A stretch of 64,000 nt of DNA from Castanea sativa (lineage: Eukaryota; Streptophyta; Magnoliopsida; Fagales; Fagaceae), in the NCBI RefSeq assembly GCF_040712315.1, contig NC_134013.1:83334001-83398000 (forward strand). Reading direction: 5' to 3'. The notes below the pieces were generated by a model. That model was not told where the DNA came from and did no database searches. It saw only the letters and a program-made list of their open reading frames with translations. Of the stretch, positions 35,292-46,302 are shown piece by piece. Position 1 is the first letter of the stretch, and the number at the start of each line of letters is the position of its first letter. The position numbers and the translations under genes are program-made.

Positions 35292-36113
35292 TGTGGGGTC
35301 AAAGACCACCCTTCTAGGGAGATAATATTTGGCTCCTCAAGAAGGAGTTTGATTGACGGACAATTTACTTATAAAAAGGGAAAAGAGAGAAAAAAAATAC
35401 TTTACAATGGGAAACTCAAGCAATTGATCTTAATAAATTATGTTAATGGTGTTACACTACAACAGTACTTTGAAGTTTCACTCCTATTCCTTTTGATATT
35501 TCTCTCTCTATCTCTTTCTATTTTTTCTTTCTATCTTTTATCTATTTTTTCTTTCTATCTTCCATCCCCCTTTCTTTTTCTGTCCTCCCCCTTATATAGG
35601 TGTCTTTTTATTCTTATCTCTACATCTGTCCTGTCGCCAGTTGAGTTTTTAGGGATATTTTGCTCTTCTTTATCGGTTTCTCTTATTCCTTTATCCTGGA
35701 ATTTGACTTTTGGGGGCGTTTATACTATGTAGGTTGTCTTTTATGCATTCAATTCAGCAGGGTTTAGGTGGGAATCCTCTCATTAATGCGGAGGTGAAAA
35801 TCTTCAATCTTCTTGCGTGTTCTAAAAGTCTCCTAGGGTCTCAGGTACCTTCTGAAAATCAAATATGGATTATTTGTGCATCCCACCTTGGGTATGGCTA
35901 GGCTCTTTTTAATTTATTGCTTTCTTCACGGGAACGGTCTACCAAAGCTCCCCTCCTCCTCTTGGGTGCTCAGGATGACCTTATTGTCTCACTTCCATAC
36001 CATGCAACCCATTGGACATTCCTATAAGTATACGTGCTTGACCCAACTTACTTCATGGGGCCCAGTTGGAATTTGGGCTTTAGGCCTGGATGGGGACTCT
36101 TCCACTATTCACA
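35292..36113. mobile_element. Solo LTR
   Basis: An 822-bp segment begins TGTGGGGTCAAAGACCACCC and ends CTATTCACA, with ACTAG on both sides (35287-35291 and 36114-36118). TG...CA ends and a perfect 5-bp duplication without any internal coding region are the marks of a solo LTR left by LTR-LTR recombination. It contains a pyrimidine-rich tract and TATAAAAAG (35370) and TTATATAGG (35592) candidates. It is not obviously related to the Tat LTRs. The 127-codon ORF inside is low-complexity and not a gene. Confidence 0.85.
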
Positions 36114-36118
36114 ACTAG

Positions 36119-36684
36119 TATTTTATTGTTGCACACATCGTAAACACAATTTTTTTTTAAAATCAAAATTGTTTTGGTTCAAAAATTGAAATATGTGTAC
36201 ATTGTGTAATATAAACACTACCCCATAAATAAATATCTTAATATGATCATACTTTTTTTTAAGAAACAATATAATCAAAGATTAATTTTTTAAGTTTATG
36301 TAGGAAAATTTTAGTATTTTTATCATTAATTTAATTTGTAAACTTTATAAGTTTACAGCATGCCCATATAGCCTGCCTTAGTCTTGGTTGCATGCCTTGC
36401 CTAAGCCCAGGTAGCTCGCGTGCACTCTACTAGGACTTGGTAACCCTGCGTGACCACATAACCAAAACCATGGCTTGCCGATAGACTGCCTAAACCATGG
36501 CAGCCCATATGCTGTAATTTCTATTTTTATTTTTATTCTAATAAGAAAATGATATTTTAAGTTTTAACCTAAATAAAAAAATATATATCACTGTGCACTC
36601 TTAGTGTGGTGGTCACTTCATAAGTATAAATACTTGTGAAGTATGGGAGGAAGTTTCACAAACTTATACACTTAGATTAGACTA
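36119..36684. other. Intergenic stretch upstream of the tetraspanin gene
   Basis: No gene. AT-rich, with a G+C-richer patch of imperfect CATGC/TGCCT repeats at about 36356-36510. Confidence 0.5.
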
Positions 36685-37089
36685 GAGTAAAAATTCTATT
36701 TTGTATAAAAAAAATTTAGATAAAAAATATAATAACAGAGAACACGCCTCACATTTTTCCCAGATAGATAGGAATTGGTCTTACAAAAATATTTTTTTAC
36801 ACATTATCCAGTAAAAATTCTACTTTGTATTAAAAAATTCAAATAAAAAATATAATAACAGATAACATGCCTCACACGTTTCCCAGCATAGATAGAAATT
36901 GGTCTAACAAAAATATTTTCTCCACATTATCAGAGTAGAAATTCTATCTTCCTTTTTTTTTTAATAAAAGAAATAGAAATTTTATGTGGCATAAAAAACC
37001 CAAATAAACCTATCAAAATAATAATAATAATAATAAGAAGAGAGGATAAATAGGAATTGGTCTAACAAAAATATTTTCTACACATGATC
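36685..37089 (+). repeat. Three imperfect tandem repeats in the tetraspanin promoter
   Basis: Units at about 36685-36808, 36809-36930 and 36931-37089. Each starts like GTAAAAATTCTA and ends with AATTGGTCTAACAAAAATAT followed by ACACATTATC or ACACATGATC. Units 1 and 2 are close copies (about 122 bp); unit 3 has an A/T-rich expansion. The array ends about 20 bp before the TATA box. Confidence 0.8.
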
Positions 37090-37110
37090 GAAAATAGCAT
37101 CCCACAGCTT

Positions 37111-37118
37111 CTATATAA
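37111..37118 (+). promoter_or_regulatory. TATA box of the tetraspanin gene
   Basis: CTATATAAAA lies about 90 bp before the ATG, which would give a 5' leader of roughly 60 bases. Confidence 0.6.
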
Positions 37119-37206
37119 AACAGGTAGTGTATAACACAAAAATTTGACCGCTTCATCTTTCTCTGTCAAGCAAAACGCCACGATCCCATCCAAAGAAAAC
37201 GCCACG

Positions 37207-40008
37207 ATGTTCCGTGTGAGCAACAACCTGGTTGGGATACTCAACTTCGTGACCTTCCTACTCTCAATCCCAATCCTCGGTGGTGGGATATGGCTGAGCC
37301 GACAGGCCGACACTGAGTGCGAGCGTTGGCTCGACAAACCGATCATCGCACTCGGCGTTTTTCTTATGGTGGTCTCCATAGCTGGCTTAATCGGAGCTTG
37401 TTGCCGTGTTTCATGGCTCCTCTGGTTCTACCTTCTGGTCATGTTCCTCCTCATAGTTCTTCTCTTCGTGTTTACCATCTTTGTCTTTGCTGTTACCAAC
37501 AAGGGTGCTGGGGAAGCCGTGTCGAATCGTGGGTATAAGGAGTATAGGCTTGGTGATTACTCCAATTGGTTGCAGAAGAGGGTTTCCAATACCAAGAATT
37601 GGAACAGAATTAAGAGTTGCTTGCAGGATAGTAAGGTTTGTACCAGTTTTGCTGACAAGTATGTGAACGACGACGTTCAGAAGTTCTATACTGAGAATCT
37701 CTCTGCGCTTCAGGTATGTGGGTTGGACTTGGTTTTTCCATTTGGGTTTTGGGATTGGATTAGTGGGTGTGTCTTTGTTTTTGGGTTGAGATCTGATTTT
37801 TTTTTTTTTTAAAGTTTAAGCATGATTTGGGTCTTTTAGTTTTTGTTTCAGGTTTGACTTTTTAAGGCAATGTTGTTTTCTTGTATGTGTTTCTTAATTG
37901 TTATAGGTCTGAATTGTTTAGTTTTCAACTAGGTTGAAAAGCATGTTTAATCTGTATTTCAATTCCTACAAAAAGAGAATGTTTTTGGGGGTGTGTTTTT
38001 TTCTTGTGTATCAAATTTGTGAATCTGCTATTTCTTAATGCGATAAGGTCTTTGTAAAAAGTTGGAAGCCTTTTCAGCACAGTTTTAACTTTGTGGATTA
38101 AAAGGAATTTGTTGGGTTCTTTTCACATTTATCTTTTTCCAATTATTCTTTCATAAGTTTCTTTTTGATTGATAATGAAATTTATTTTTATATGGAGCTT
38201 AATTTATTTTAATAATCAAATTGGTTATAATATGATTGTACAAAAGCTATTTACATTTCATTGGTGATTGTACGGGTTTATGTTTCCACTCTTTATTATT
38301 GATTTTTGGAATCAATCTCACGCTATGGTGGGTTGGTGCTTCTGGAGTCAATTGTGTTGATTGTTCAATGTTTGATTCCGTAGCAGAAGAGTTTATTATT
38401 ATTCCATCGATGTTATTTTCCTGAAAATTTTGCAGAACTGCCTTCAGAAAAACTAATTTTATATCTAAAGTTTGCTGTTCTATTTTAACTTATGTTGGTA
38501 TAATTGCAATTTGGATTTTCTTCTGTTTGAGATATGTGGTATTTGTTTGAAATTTTCTGGTATAATTTCATGAAAGCATATCATAGGTTGAAAGAGATAA
38601 TATTTCAGGGGAGGCATAAACCGTTGAAGCTGATCAGAATGGGTCCAGTCTCCTGTGAATGCAATTAGGTCCTTTGTGTCCCCAATGAAAAACCAAATTG
38701 TTACTGTATGATTATCTAGGACCATCTTGGATTCAGTTATTGCCATCACCAGTTGGGCCCTTTGTTGCTGTTGTCATATATTATGGTAGACTAGGAGGTA
38801 TTGTTCCAATTTAATGGAATATCCCTCTTTTCTTTGACCAGGGAATCTCATTTTAAAAAGAATTTTGTATGAAATAGTTTAGTCCTTCATGAGATAAACT
38901 TGATATTGGTTTGATTATAGGGTTGCTCAACTGAAGTCTTACGTCTTTAAGAGTTTCGTCACGTGTATATGAACTCCGCAAGGACTCCTTATATATTTGG
39001 AAAAATTTTGTAATGGGTGGTCAAGTTCTAGATGTTATTACCCTTGTGTTTATATAAAATAACATTGATGGGGCTTTCTAACATCTTAAGAAAATATAGC
39101 CCATCAAACCATTCTTTTTGATAGTAAGCAATCAATTTAAAGCATCCTTGTTGATAGTGTGTGTAATTGATTTTTTTTTTTTATATATATGGGTCTTGAA
39201 TTAGAAAAAGAGAATTACAATTCCATTTTTCACTTTGGTGGTTTGGTGTTTCCCTGTTTAAATTTGTGGGACTAGAACAATATGCAATTCTTGTAGGACA
39301 AGATAACAGTATAACAATATTTAAAAGTTGCTGGTTATACTTATCCACCACCACTCCCCCCCCCCCCAACCCCAACCCCAACCCCAACCCCAACCTCAAC
39401 CTCAACCCGCGGGGCAAAAAAAAAGGGACAAGTTGCTGGTTATAGATATCCCTAATTGAGGACTGTGGTGTTTCTTTGTTTAAATTTTAGGGACTCTGGT
39501 GTTTATTGATATCCCTAACAACATAACAGCATTGAAAAGTTGCTGGTTATTGATAGCCTTAATTAAGGACTGCAAATATGTGTAATGTGTTTTTGTGTAA
39601 AATTTAGATTGCAGTGAGTGGCTTGATTCATATCTCAATCGTTTATATGTTGCTACCAGTTTCACTACTTTTATATTCCTTCTGAACGTGTTCATTGATT
39701 TGCAGTCTGGTTGCTGCAAGCCATCAAACGACTGCAATTTTACCTATGTGAGTCCAACTAATTGGAGCAATGCCGCTGCTGTTGCTACTAGTAATTCAGA
39801 CTGCACTACATGGAGCAATGACCCAAATGTTTTGTGCTTCAACTGTCAATCATGCAAGGCTGGATTGCTCGACAACATCAAGAGTAACTGGAAGAAGGTG
39901 GCCATTGTCAACGTTATATTCCTTGTCTTCCTCATTGTTGTGTACTCCGTTGGGTGCTGTGCGTTCAGAAACAATAGGAAGGACAATGCCTATTGGAATC
40001 GTCAGTAG
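37207..40008 (+). CDS. TET8: Tetraspanin, TET8-like
   Basis: Exon 1 is 37207-37713 and exon 2 is 39706-40008, joined in phase 0 (CAG before GTATGT; TTTGCAG acceptor); 269 residues, the usual length. The ATG at 37207 is the first true ATG in frame and matches the family start. Four membrane segments lie at about residues 8-30, 45-67, 70-96 and 232-254. The large extracellular loop (about 97-230) carries GCCKPS at 171-176 plus further cysteines (DCNF, DCTTW, CFNCQSC), the plant tetraspanin signature. The closest family members known to me are Arabidopsis TET7/8/9, plasma-membrane and vesicle proteins that organise membrane microdomains; TET8 marks exosome-like vesicles. The single 1.99-kb intron is long and repeat-bearing. 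No inactivating change seen. The paralogue (TET7, 8 or 9) is uncertain. Confidence 0.95.
39356..39408. repeat. C12 run plus (CCCCAA)n minisatellite in the tetraspanin intron
   Basis: Twelve Cs are followed by CCCCAA-type repeats and two CCTCAA variants. The minus strand has five or more GGGG runs separated by TT, so it can in principle form a G-quadruplex. Around it the intron holds three imperfect copies of a GTTGCTGGTTAT...GGTGTTT phrase (about 39240-39570). Confidence 0.9.
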
Positions 40009-40426
40009 ACTGGATTATACTAGCATGTAAAGTGATTAGGTGGCTTCCTATCATCTTCTAGCTTAGATGTCCTTGTGAATGCACTTATATTTGGTTCTGT
40101 AAAGTTCTTTTGTGCTTGACAATAATTTTTCACGAAGACGGTTTGTTTTCTTCCTGTTCTTTGTTATACTCTTGGAGTTGGTTTGACTTGTGTGTTTTCT
40201 ATCTTCTAGTTTGATCACTATTGGTTTTGTGCATCAGTAATTAAAATTGCTTCTCAGCTCAAGCTTATATTGCTCAAATTTTTAATTTTCTTTTGTGTCT
40301 ATTTAATTTAGCTTTGCCATTGTTTTTGGTTGCTGGATGATCATGAAGGCCGTGTACTGCACCTGACACAAATGACCATTTCCTGCTCTATTGTTCGGTG
40401 AGAAAGCTATTATATTTGTGATTAAA
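40009..40426 (+). other. 3' flank of the tetraspanin gene
   Basis: Probable 3' UTR and downstream DNA. An AATAAT signal lies near 40121, about 115 bases after the stop; there is no other gene. Confidence 0.5.
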
Positions 40427-40785
40427 GAGTACTCATCAAGAGTGTTATAAATGCTAAAATGCTATTTTTAGTATTTATAAAAAAAAAACTTACTCTATCA
40501 AAAATATCATATGCTAAAAAATTTGACATCATATTATAGTGAGCTCTCATTTTTGAGAGTGCACCATAGCATGTTAAAATTTTTAATGTGTTTTTCTACT
40601 ATGAGAGAGAGAGGGGAAGAATAAAAAATGAATAAAAAATAATAAAAAAAGAATATTTAAATGAAATGGTAAAAAAATAAAAGTTTTGATGTTAGGGGTA
40701 TTGTAAAGTAATTTGTTAAATACTATAAAGTTAGGTATTTAGATGCTAAATATTAAAAATTTTACAACTCTTGATGAGAATGCTC
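40427..40785. mobile_element. Small inverted-repeat element (MITE) 1 downstream of the tetraspanin gene
   Basis: Left end GAGTACTCATCAAGAGTGTT, right end (complement) GAGCATTCTCATCAAGAGTT; about 359 bp and AT-rich inside. The termini belong to the same GAG(T/C)A(T/C)TC type as the next element. No convincing target duplication. Confidence 0.65.
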
Positions 40786-40919
40786 AGTCACTAACGTTAC
40801 TTCTAGATTTTTTACCATTTTTTTTTTAAGATGTAGAGTCAATAGTGCCAACTTTTTTTAGTTTTACATATCACTTCAATTGTATTTTTAGAAGAACAAA
40901 ATTTATGTACAGTATCTTA

Positions 40920-41742
40920 GAGTATTCTCATCAGCTGTTTAAAAAAAATGTCATTTTGACACACTAAATACTTACTTTATCATTTTACCACATTATTTTA
41001 CAATATCTCATTTATCAGATATTTTATCCTTCAATTCTATAAGTTAAAATAATATTTACTACACATTAAATAATATATTATCTCAAATCTTAGCCAATAT
41101 ACAAACACCCAACTCAATGGCAGTTGCCACCAACCAACTAACAACCATCGCTACAACCACCACCAATAGCTAATCAACTGTCACAAACTACACCCACAAT
41201 CACAAAAAAAAAAAAACTTAACCAATAAAAAAAATAGAGAATAAAACGCCGACTCAAACTCAACCAACGATCGGTGACGGCTGTGGAGATCGGCGACGTG
41301 ATCAGCCGTGAAGACTGGCGAAATCGGCGGCAAGGACTGGCGAGATCGCAGCGAGGACTAGTGAGATGATCAAGAAGCGATGACAACGGCTTGATCGGTG
41401 ATCGGTGGCAATCAGTGAGGCCGTCGTACCGTTGATTTGAGGGTGAGGGAGGGTGAGGAATCTGATCTAAAGAGGAAAGAGAGAGAGAACATGGGTTGGA
41501 GAGAGAGGAATCAGTGAAAAGAGAGAGAAAAAGTTGAATAAAATATTGAGAGGAGAGAGAATGTTGAATAAAAAATTAGTTGTTTGGTTTGACACATTTA
41601 TCCGTACTGTCTCATATTTGAAACGGTATTGTAGCATGTTGCAAATTTTTAGAATATTTGAAACACCTCATGAAACTTGAATAGTGGTGTTTGGTGTGCC
41701 AAATGTCAAATATTTGACATTTGACACAAGATGAGAGTGCTC
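40920..41742. mobile_element. Small inverted-repeat element (MITE) 2 downstream of the tetraspanin gene
   Basis: Left end GAGTATTCTCATCAG, right end (complement) GAGCACTCTCATC, flanked by TTA on both sides (40917-40919 and 41743-41745). A 3-bp TTA duplication is typical of PIF/Harbinger-type elements. 823 bp, no transposase. The ORF at 41174-41386 within it is not convincing. Confidence 0.7.
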
Positions 41743-41745
41743 TTA

Positions 41746-43653
41746 GGTGTTATTCCTTAAATTCATTTTTTAAGATTCAATCATGTGGCTACTTAACTAA
41801 AACATACACTTTCATCTCATGAGAAAAAATTTACATGGTAGAAATTTAAAAATGGAACTTAAAGAACACCACCTTAGTACTATACAAAATTTTACTCTTT
41901 TTTGAACATCTCATCAATTTATTCCAATCTTTTTTTTATTAGCTAGACCTCATGATAACTCATTCTTAAGCACTTTATGGTGCTCATTAACCTTTTCCTA
42001 GTAATGGGGATACTAATCCTAAAAGTAAAATGTTAAAAATACTACAAATTTTATTATATATAACTTATAAACTGATGTGATAATGAATATAATTGATAGG
42101 TTTTAATCGTTTTAAATTTTGAATTGTGAAGTTGTTAAGAGAGCAACGTGGTAAAACTTTTTAATACTCATCCTAAAATATCAATGTGACTTGGGAAATG
42201 AATTTTGATTGGCCTGGTGGAGGATGGATGAGCATAAATCATTGATTGATTTTGTCCTAAACGTGTTGGTTGCGTGATGGTGAATCACTACTAATGCTTC
42301 AACTTTCTTCAATTGGATATTTTCTAACGTATGGTTGATTGTAGATAAGAAACTTATCGAACTTGTTTTGAAGATATTGCAACAGCAATACCAAAAAGTA
42401 AGAAAGAGACAAAGAGTGATGAAATAAAGGCTGTGAAATTGTCGGAGCTGTTTGAGTGGTGGATGCAGCATTATTTTCTCAGCTACCAAATTTTGTTGGG
42501 GAGTCCAATCAAACAAATGTATCATCTGGCTTTGTGTGCTTGTCGGTTGTCCCCAGCTTCTTCGTTGATATTCATTCATTTCAATTATAAAGCAAATGGC
42601 TTTGTTCTCAAGTACAATTGAGTATACTTTTGGCCTGGGTCTCAATGTTTCTTGCCCACGTACTTCGTGGATAAATGACTTGTGGCATGGATTGCTTTGA
42701 GGGTCAATTTTGATTTGAGCTCAGTCCCTTGTCATGCCTCATATTTTTCAATCGGATAGTGATTGGGAATAATCAAAGTTTTGTACTCTAATTACCCCTT
42801 TTTTCTCCTTTCCCGTCTCATAACCACGTTCGCCAAGTTACAAATTTGCCATGGTTCAAAAATCTGGATCCGAAATTTTGCTTTCAATCATAAAAAACTA
42901 AAAAACTAACAATTGGATTTTAAAACATGGATCAAAAGATATCCCGATTAAAACCAACAACGTGTTTATACCAAGCTATCTTATCATCAACATATTTAAC
43001 AAAAAGCTTTCAGTGTAGTGATGAAATTTTGATACATAATCTGCGTGTAGTTCTTTTTTCCTTTTCTTTTTTGGGATGGAGGGGGTCGCAAAAAAATATT
43101 TGAATAAGGAAAAATAAAAGATTAAAATAAGAAAGTAAAAGAATAAAAATGAAACGAGAAATATGGAAAGGATAGAAATGAAGCAAGGAAAAGGACAAAA
43201 ACATATAAATGAGACAAAAAGACAAAAAGGAAGATGAGATAAATGTGAGAGTAAAGAGGCAAAAGCAAAGAAGAAATAAGAATGAAGCAAAGCGAAGCAA
43301 AGTTAGTACGCATAGTCCAAGATAGAGGAGAAAGTATACCGCCATATCCATAAAACCTCCCTCTTACAGCAGGTGGGGGATGTTGGGAAAAAAATTGAAT
43401 AAATTTCAAGGAGTACAACGGAAACCAACTACACAGGAACACAGATTTACATGAAAAATTCTTTCTCTTTTAAAGAAAAATCATAGGAAAAATTTTAAAT
43501 AATTTCACTATATAAAATAAAAATTAAAATTCTCAAGCCAAACTTGAGTTCACAATAAATTAAAAATTCACCTTGAACAAAGCAAAACTTTTTTTTTTTC
43601 ATTCTCTCTCTCTCTCTCTCCAAAGAAATATTATCTTAGCTCTCACTCTCTGG
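41746..43653. other. Intergenic stretch, no supported gene
   Basis: The 154-codon minus ORF at 42181-42645 and the low-complexity minus ORFs at 42976-43442 have no recognisable family or domain. The latter are A/G-rich sequence read backwards. Confidence 0.55.
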
Positions 43654-44117
43654 TAGGGGTGTGCATAGATCGAGTTGTGGAGTTTTTTCGACCCAACTTA
43701 CTATGGTGGGTTAAAAAAAAATCTAACCCATCCCATGTGAATTGGGTTGGGTCACATTGGACTCATGGGTTGGATTTAATTACTATTATTATTATTAAAT
43801 TGAACATTAGAACAACTATACTACAAATAAGAACAAATTTATAACTAAATTATCATCAACATAACACCAAACAAACACAATCTGAGAAAAATCTAGAGTG
43901 TGGGTTTTATTTAGAAAAAGGGGCAAAAAGTAAATAAAATATTTTATAATATATATTTTCTTAATTTTTAAATATATATTAAATATAAACAAGTTGGGTT
44001 GAATTAGATAAATTTGTAAATTTTATAATTTAACCCATTATTAATAAATTTTCATAACTCAACCCAACCCATTAATCCTCAATCTTTTTAAGTTGACAAG
44101 TTCGCTGCACATCCCCA
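43654..44117. mobile_element. hAT-type MITE
   Basis: Left end TAGGGGTGTGCA, right end (complement) TGGGGATGTGCA. The flanking octamers CTCTCTGG (43646-43653) and CTCCCTCC (44118-44125) agree at five of eight bases. Internal AACCCA-type repeats. End sequence and an 8-bp duplication fit hAT elements, but the duplication is imperfect. Confidence 0.6.
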
Positions 44118-44599
44118 CTCCCTCCGACTTCACTGCACCAAATGGCCAGTTGACCCCTCTCTCTCTCTCTCTCTCTCTTCATTCATCTTCATCTTTTCTT
44201 TTCTTTCTTCCTCCACACGCTTAAGTCATTCCTTCACACGCCAAAGTCATGACCCATAAATGAAAAGCTAACTTGACTTTGACTTAGAAAACTTGAGTGA
44301 GAGAAGCTCATTTAAGAGATTTGACATCCAAGTGTGAGCTGGACCTAACGGTGCAGTGCATCCAATAATCGCCTCCTCCGATTAGTATTCATGTCGGTTA
44401 AGCTAGTAACAGGCTCAACTTTCGTCATTATCTTTACTAACATTGAGAAAATATCATCAAAGTCAATACATTTCATTTTCAAAGAATTTGTTTCATATTG
44501 GCCGGATATCCTTAATCTAATTTCTTGCTCTCCCTCATTAGAAGCCTAAGGCTAACTGTTTGTTGTATTCTAGTACAACTCCTCTTATGAGATTCAATA
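44118..44599. other. Non-coding stretch
   Basis: Includes a (CT)n tract at about 44157-44178. No gene recognised; it may include decayed pol of the copia relic that follows, but no motif can be read. Confidence 0.45.
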
Positions 44600-45622
44600 A
44601 TCTCTAGTGAAGGATATTACTCTCCCTTCTTAAGACCTCCAAGATCTTTTATTTCAACATTATCCCATCTGGACCTAGCATCATGATTTCTTTATCACAT
44701 ATCACTCCTCATTTGACGTACTCTTAGATAGAGAGAATTTTCCTCTCTTGGTTGCAACACCATTAATTCCAACTCTCAATTATGGAAAATCTTTGACCAC
44801 ATTGAGCTTCTTCTTACACCTCTCCTCATGAGCCCTATACATACCACAACAAACACACCCTCTCTTGCAACAACCAATGATCCTTTAGTGAATTTTCATC
44901 TTCCATAGCCAATGTAGAGAACACGTTCATTCTTAAATCTTGAACATGTCACACATCCTTTAATATCATTGTACAACCAACACTTGTTTTGATTTACACA
45001 TCACTAATTCAAACAATTCTTGAATTTTAGAATTACCCATCTTCACAACACCAAAGTAGTCTACTTTGTATGTGGTGAACAACTCTTTTGTAGGGATAAC
45101 ATGGTGGGGGTTGCTAAATCAACAACCCACTCGATATTATTCTTAGCAACATGCTCATACTTTTGCTCTTAAAGAGAGAGCATCACAACATCGTCATCAA
45201 ACACAACTATTGTAGTATTCTTCTCATTATCATTTTTTTCATCTTTGCCTTCAATTTGTTCTTTATTCCAATGCCAAAATTTTCTTTTTATGTGCGCATT
45301 TTTCCTACAATGGAAGACTTCTCTCATTTCCTAAAACTAAGATCTACATTTTTATTGTGACATGGTAATCCGATCATTAATCTTGTGCATTGTTTACACT
45401 TGCATCTTTCCCACAAACCTCCTTAGTTAGAATTAAATCTTGAATATCATTATATTTGAGTTTGTTTTTCTATGCAGAATTGCTCACAACCATTCTCATG
45501 GCCTCCCAAATATTTGGCAAAGACACCAAAACAATCAATACATGAATCTCGTCATCAAAATCAATCTTCAATCCCCAATGACAATTAAAAATACATTTAG
45601 AGCAAGAAATCCTAACAATTAG
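44600..45622 (-). pseudogene. Ty1/copia gag to pre-integrase relic
   Basis: Minus-strand fragments in order are KIDFDDEIHVLIVLVSLPNI then WEAMRMVVSNSA (gag, UBN2-like, about 45610-45470), an acidic VFDDDVVMLSL stretch near 45190, EWVVDLATPTM near 45140 (protease region), FGVVKMGNSKIQ near 45050 in mixed frames, and CCGMYRAHEERCKKKLNVVK near 44850-44790 (pre-integrase). Many stops and frameshifts. An ancient copia relic; no LTRs were identified. Confidence 0.65.
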
Positions 45623-45631
45623 GGTAATAAA

Positions 45632-45746
45632 TAAGGAAGTCAATACCGTACCGGAGACTGTACCAGTTTGGCCACCGGTACGATATATTTCGGATACCAA
45701 TCAATACCGGTGTACTGTTTCGGGTGTACCGTTTCAGGTTTACCGC

Positions 45747-45829
<83 letters not shown>

Positions 45830-46293
45830 CACACACACACACACACCAAAATCTCTAGAACCATGTTTATAAACATATAATATTTCACTTATATTATAGC
45901 AAATATAAAAGTTTATTATAAAACATTACCTCAATTTAGAACAAATTATTCATAGTTTTAGACTTTAGTATCAAATAAAAGAAAAAAAAATAATATAAAA
46001 AATAGAAAGCTTAGTTGTTCATTGTATACTAAGAAAACAAATAATACTAAGAAGTTAATATAAATAGGTTACCATTATGCCTTTACAAAAATTCAAAAAT
46101 TACAAAACTAAAAAATAAAAAAAATAAAAAGCTTTTTTCTGTACCGGCCGATACGCTCGAAATTGGCCGGTACGTGGCCGGTACGGCCAGTATTTTTTCC
46201 AGTACAATATAGAAGTATACCGGTACCGGTGCACTGGCCGGTACGGTATGTACTGGTCGTACCGGTCGATATCGATACAGTATCGGCCACACT
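45632..46293. repeat. CCGGTAC-rich insertion in the copia relic
   Basis: Both edges (45640-45740 and 46140-46290) are dense in CCGGTAC, GTACCGG and TACCGGCC words, with an (AT)n-(AC)n microsatellite and AT-rich sequence between. GGTAATAAA flanks it on each side (45623-45631 and 46294-46302), and both copies are followed by GGAAG after a 3-bp difference. It looks like a transposed unit with a target duplication, but no family was recognised. Confidence 0.55.
45752..45844. repeat. (AT)n-(AC)n microsatellite
   Basis: About 66 bp of AT repeats followed by about 25 bp of AC repeats. Confidence 0.95.
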
Positions 46294-46302
46294 GGTAATA
46301 AA

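Noticed and set aside
35349..35732. 127-codon plus ORF, leucine/serine/phenylalanine rich
   Set aside because: Lies inside the solo LTR and is a pyrimidine tract; not a gene.
37144..37206. A longer start for the tetraspanin, 21 codons upstream
   Set aside because: The upstream codon is TTG, not ATG; the family begins at the ATG at 37207.
39356..39408. Interstitial telomere
   Set aside because: The CCCCAA unit differs from the plant CCCTAAA repeat; better seen as a minisatellite.
42181..42645. 154-codon minus ORF
   Set aside because: No recognised domain and no splice-consistent neighbours; kept only as an intergenic note.
42976..43442. Overlapping minus ORFs rich in F, L and S
   Set aside because: Low-complexity A/G-rich DNA read backwards; could mimic membrane proteins.
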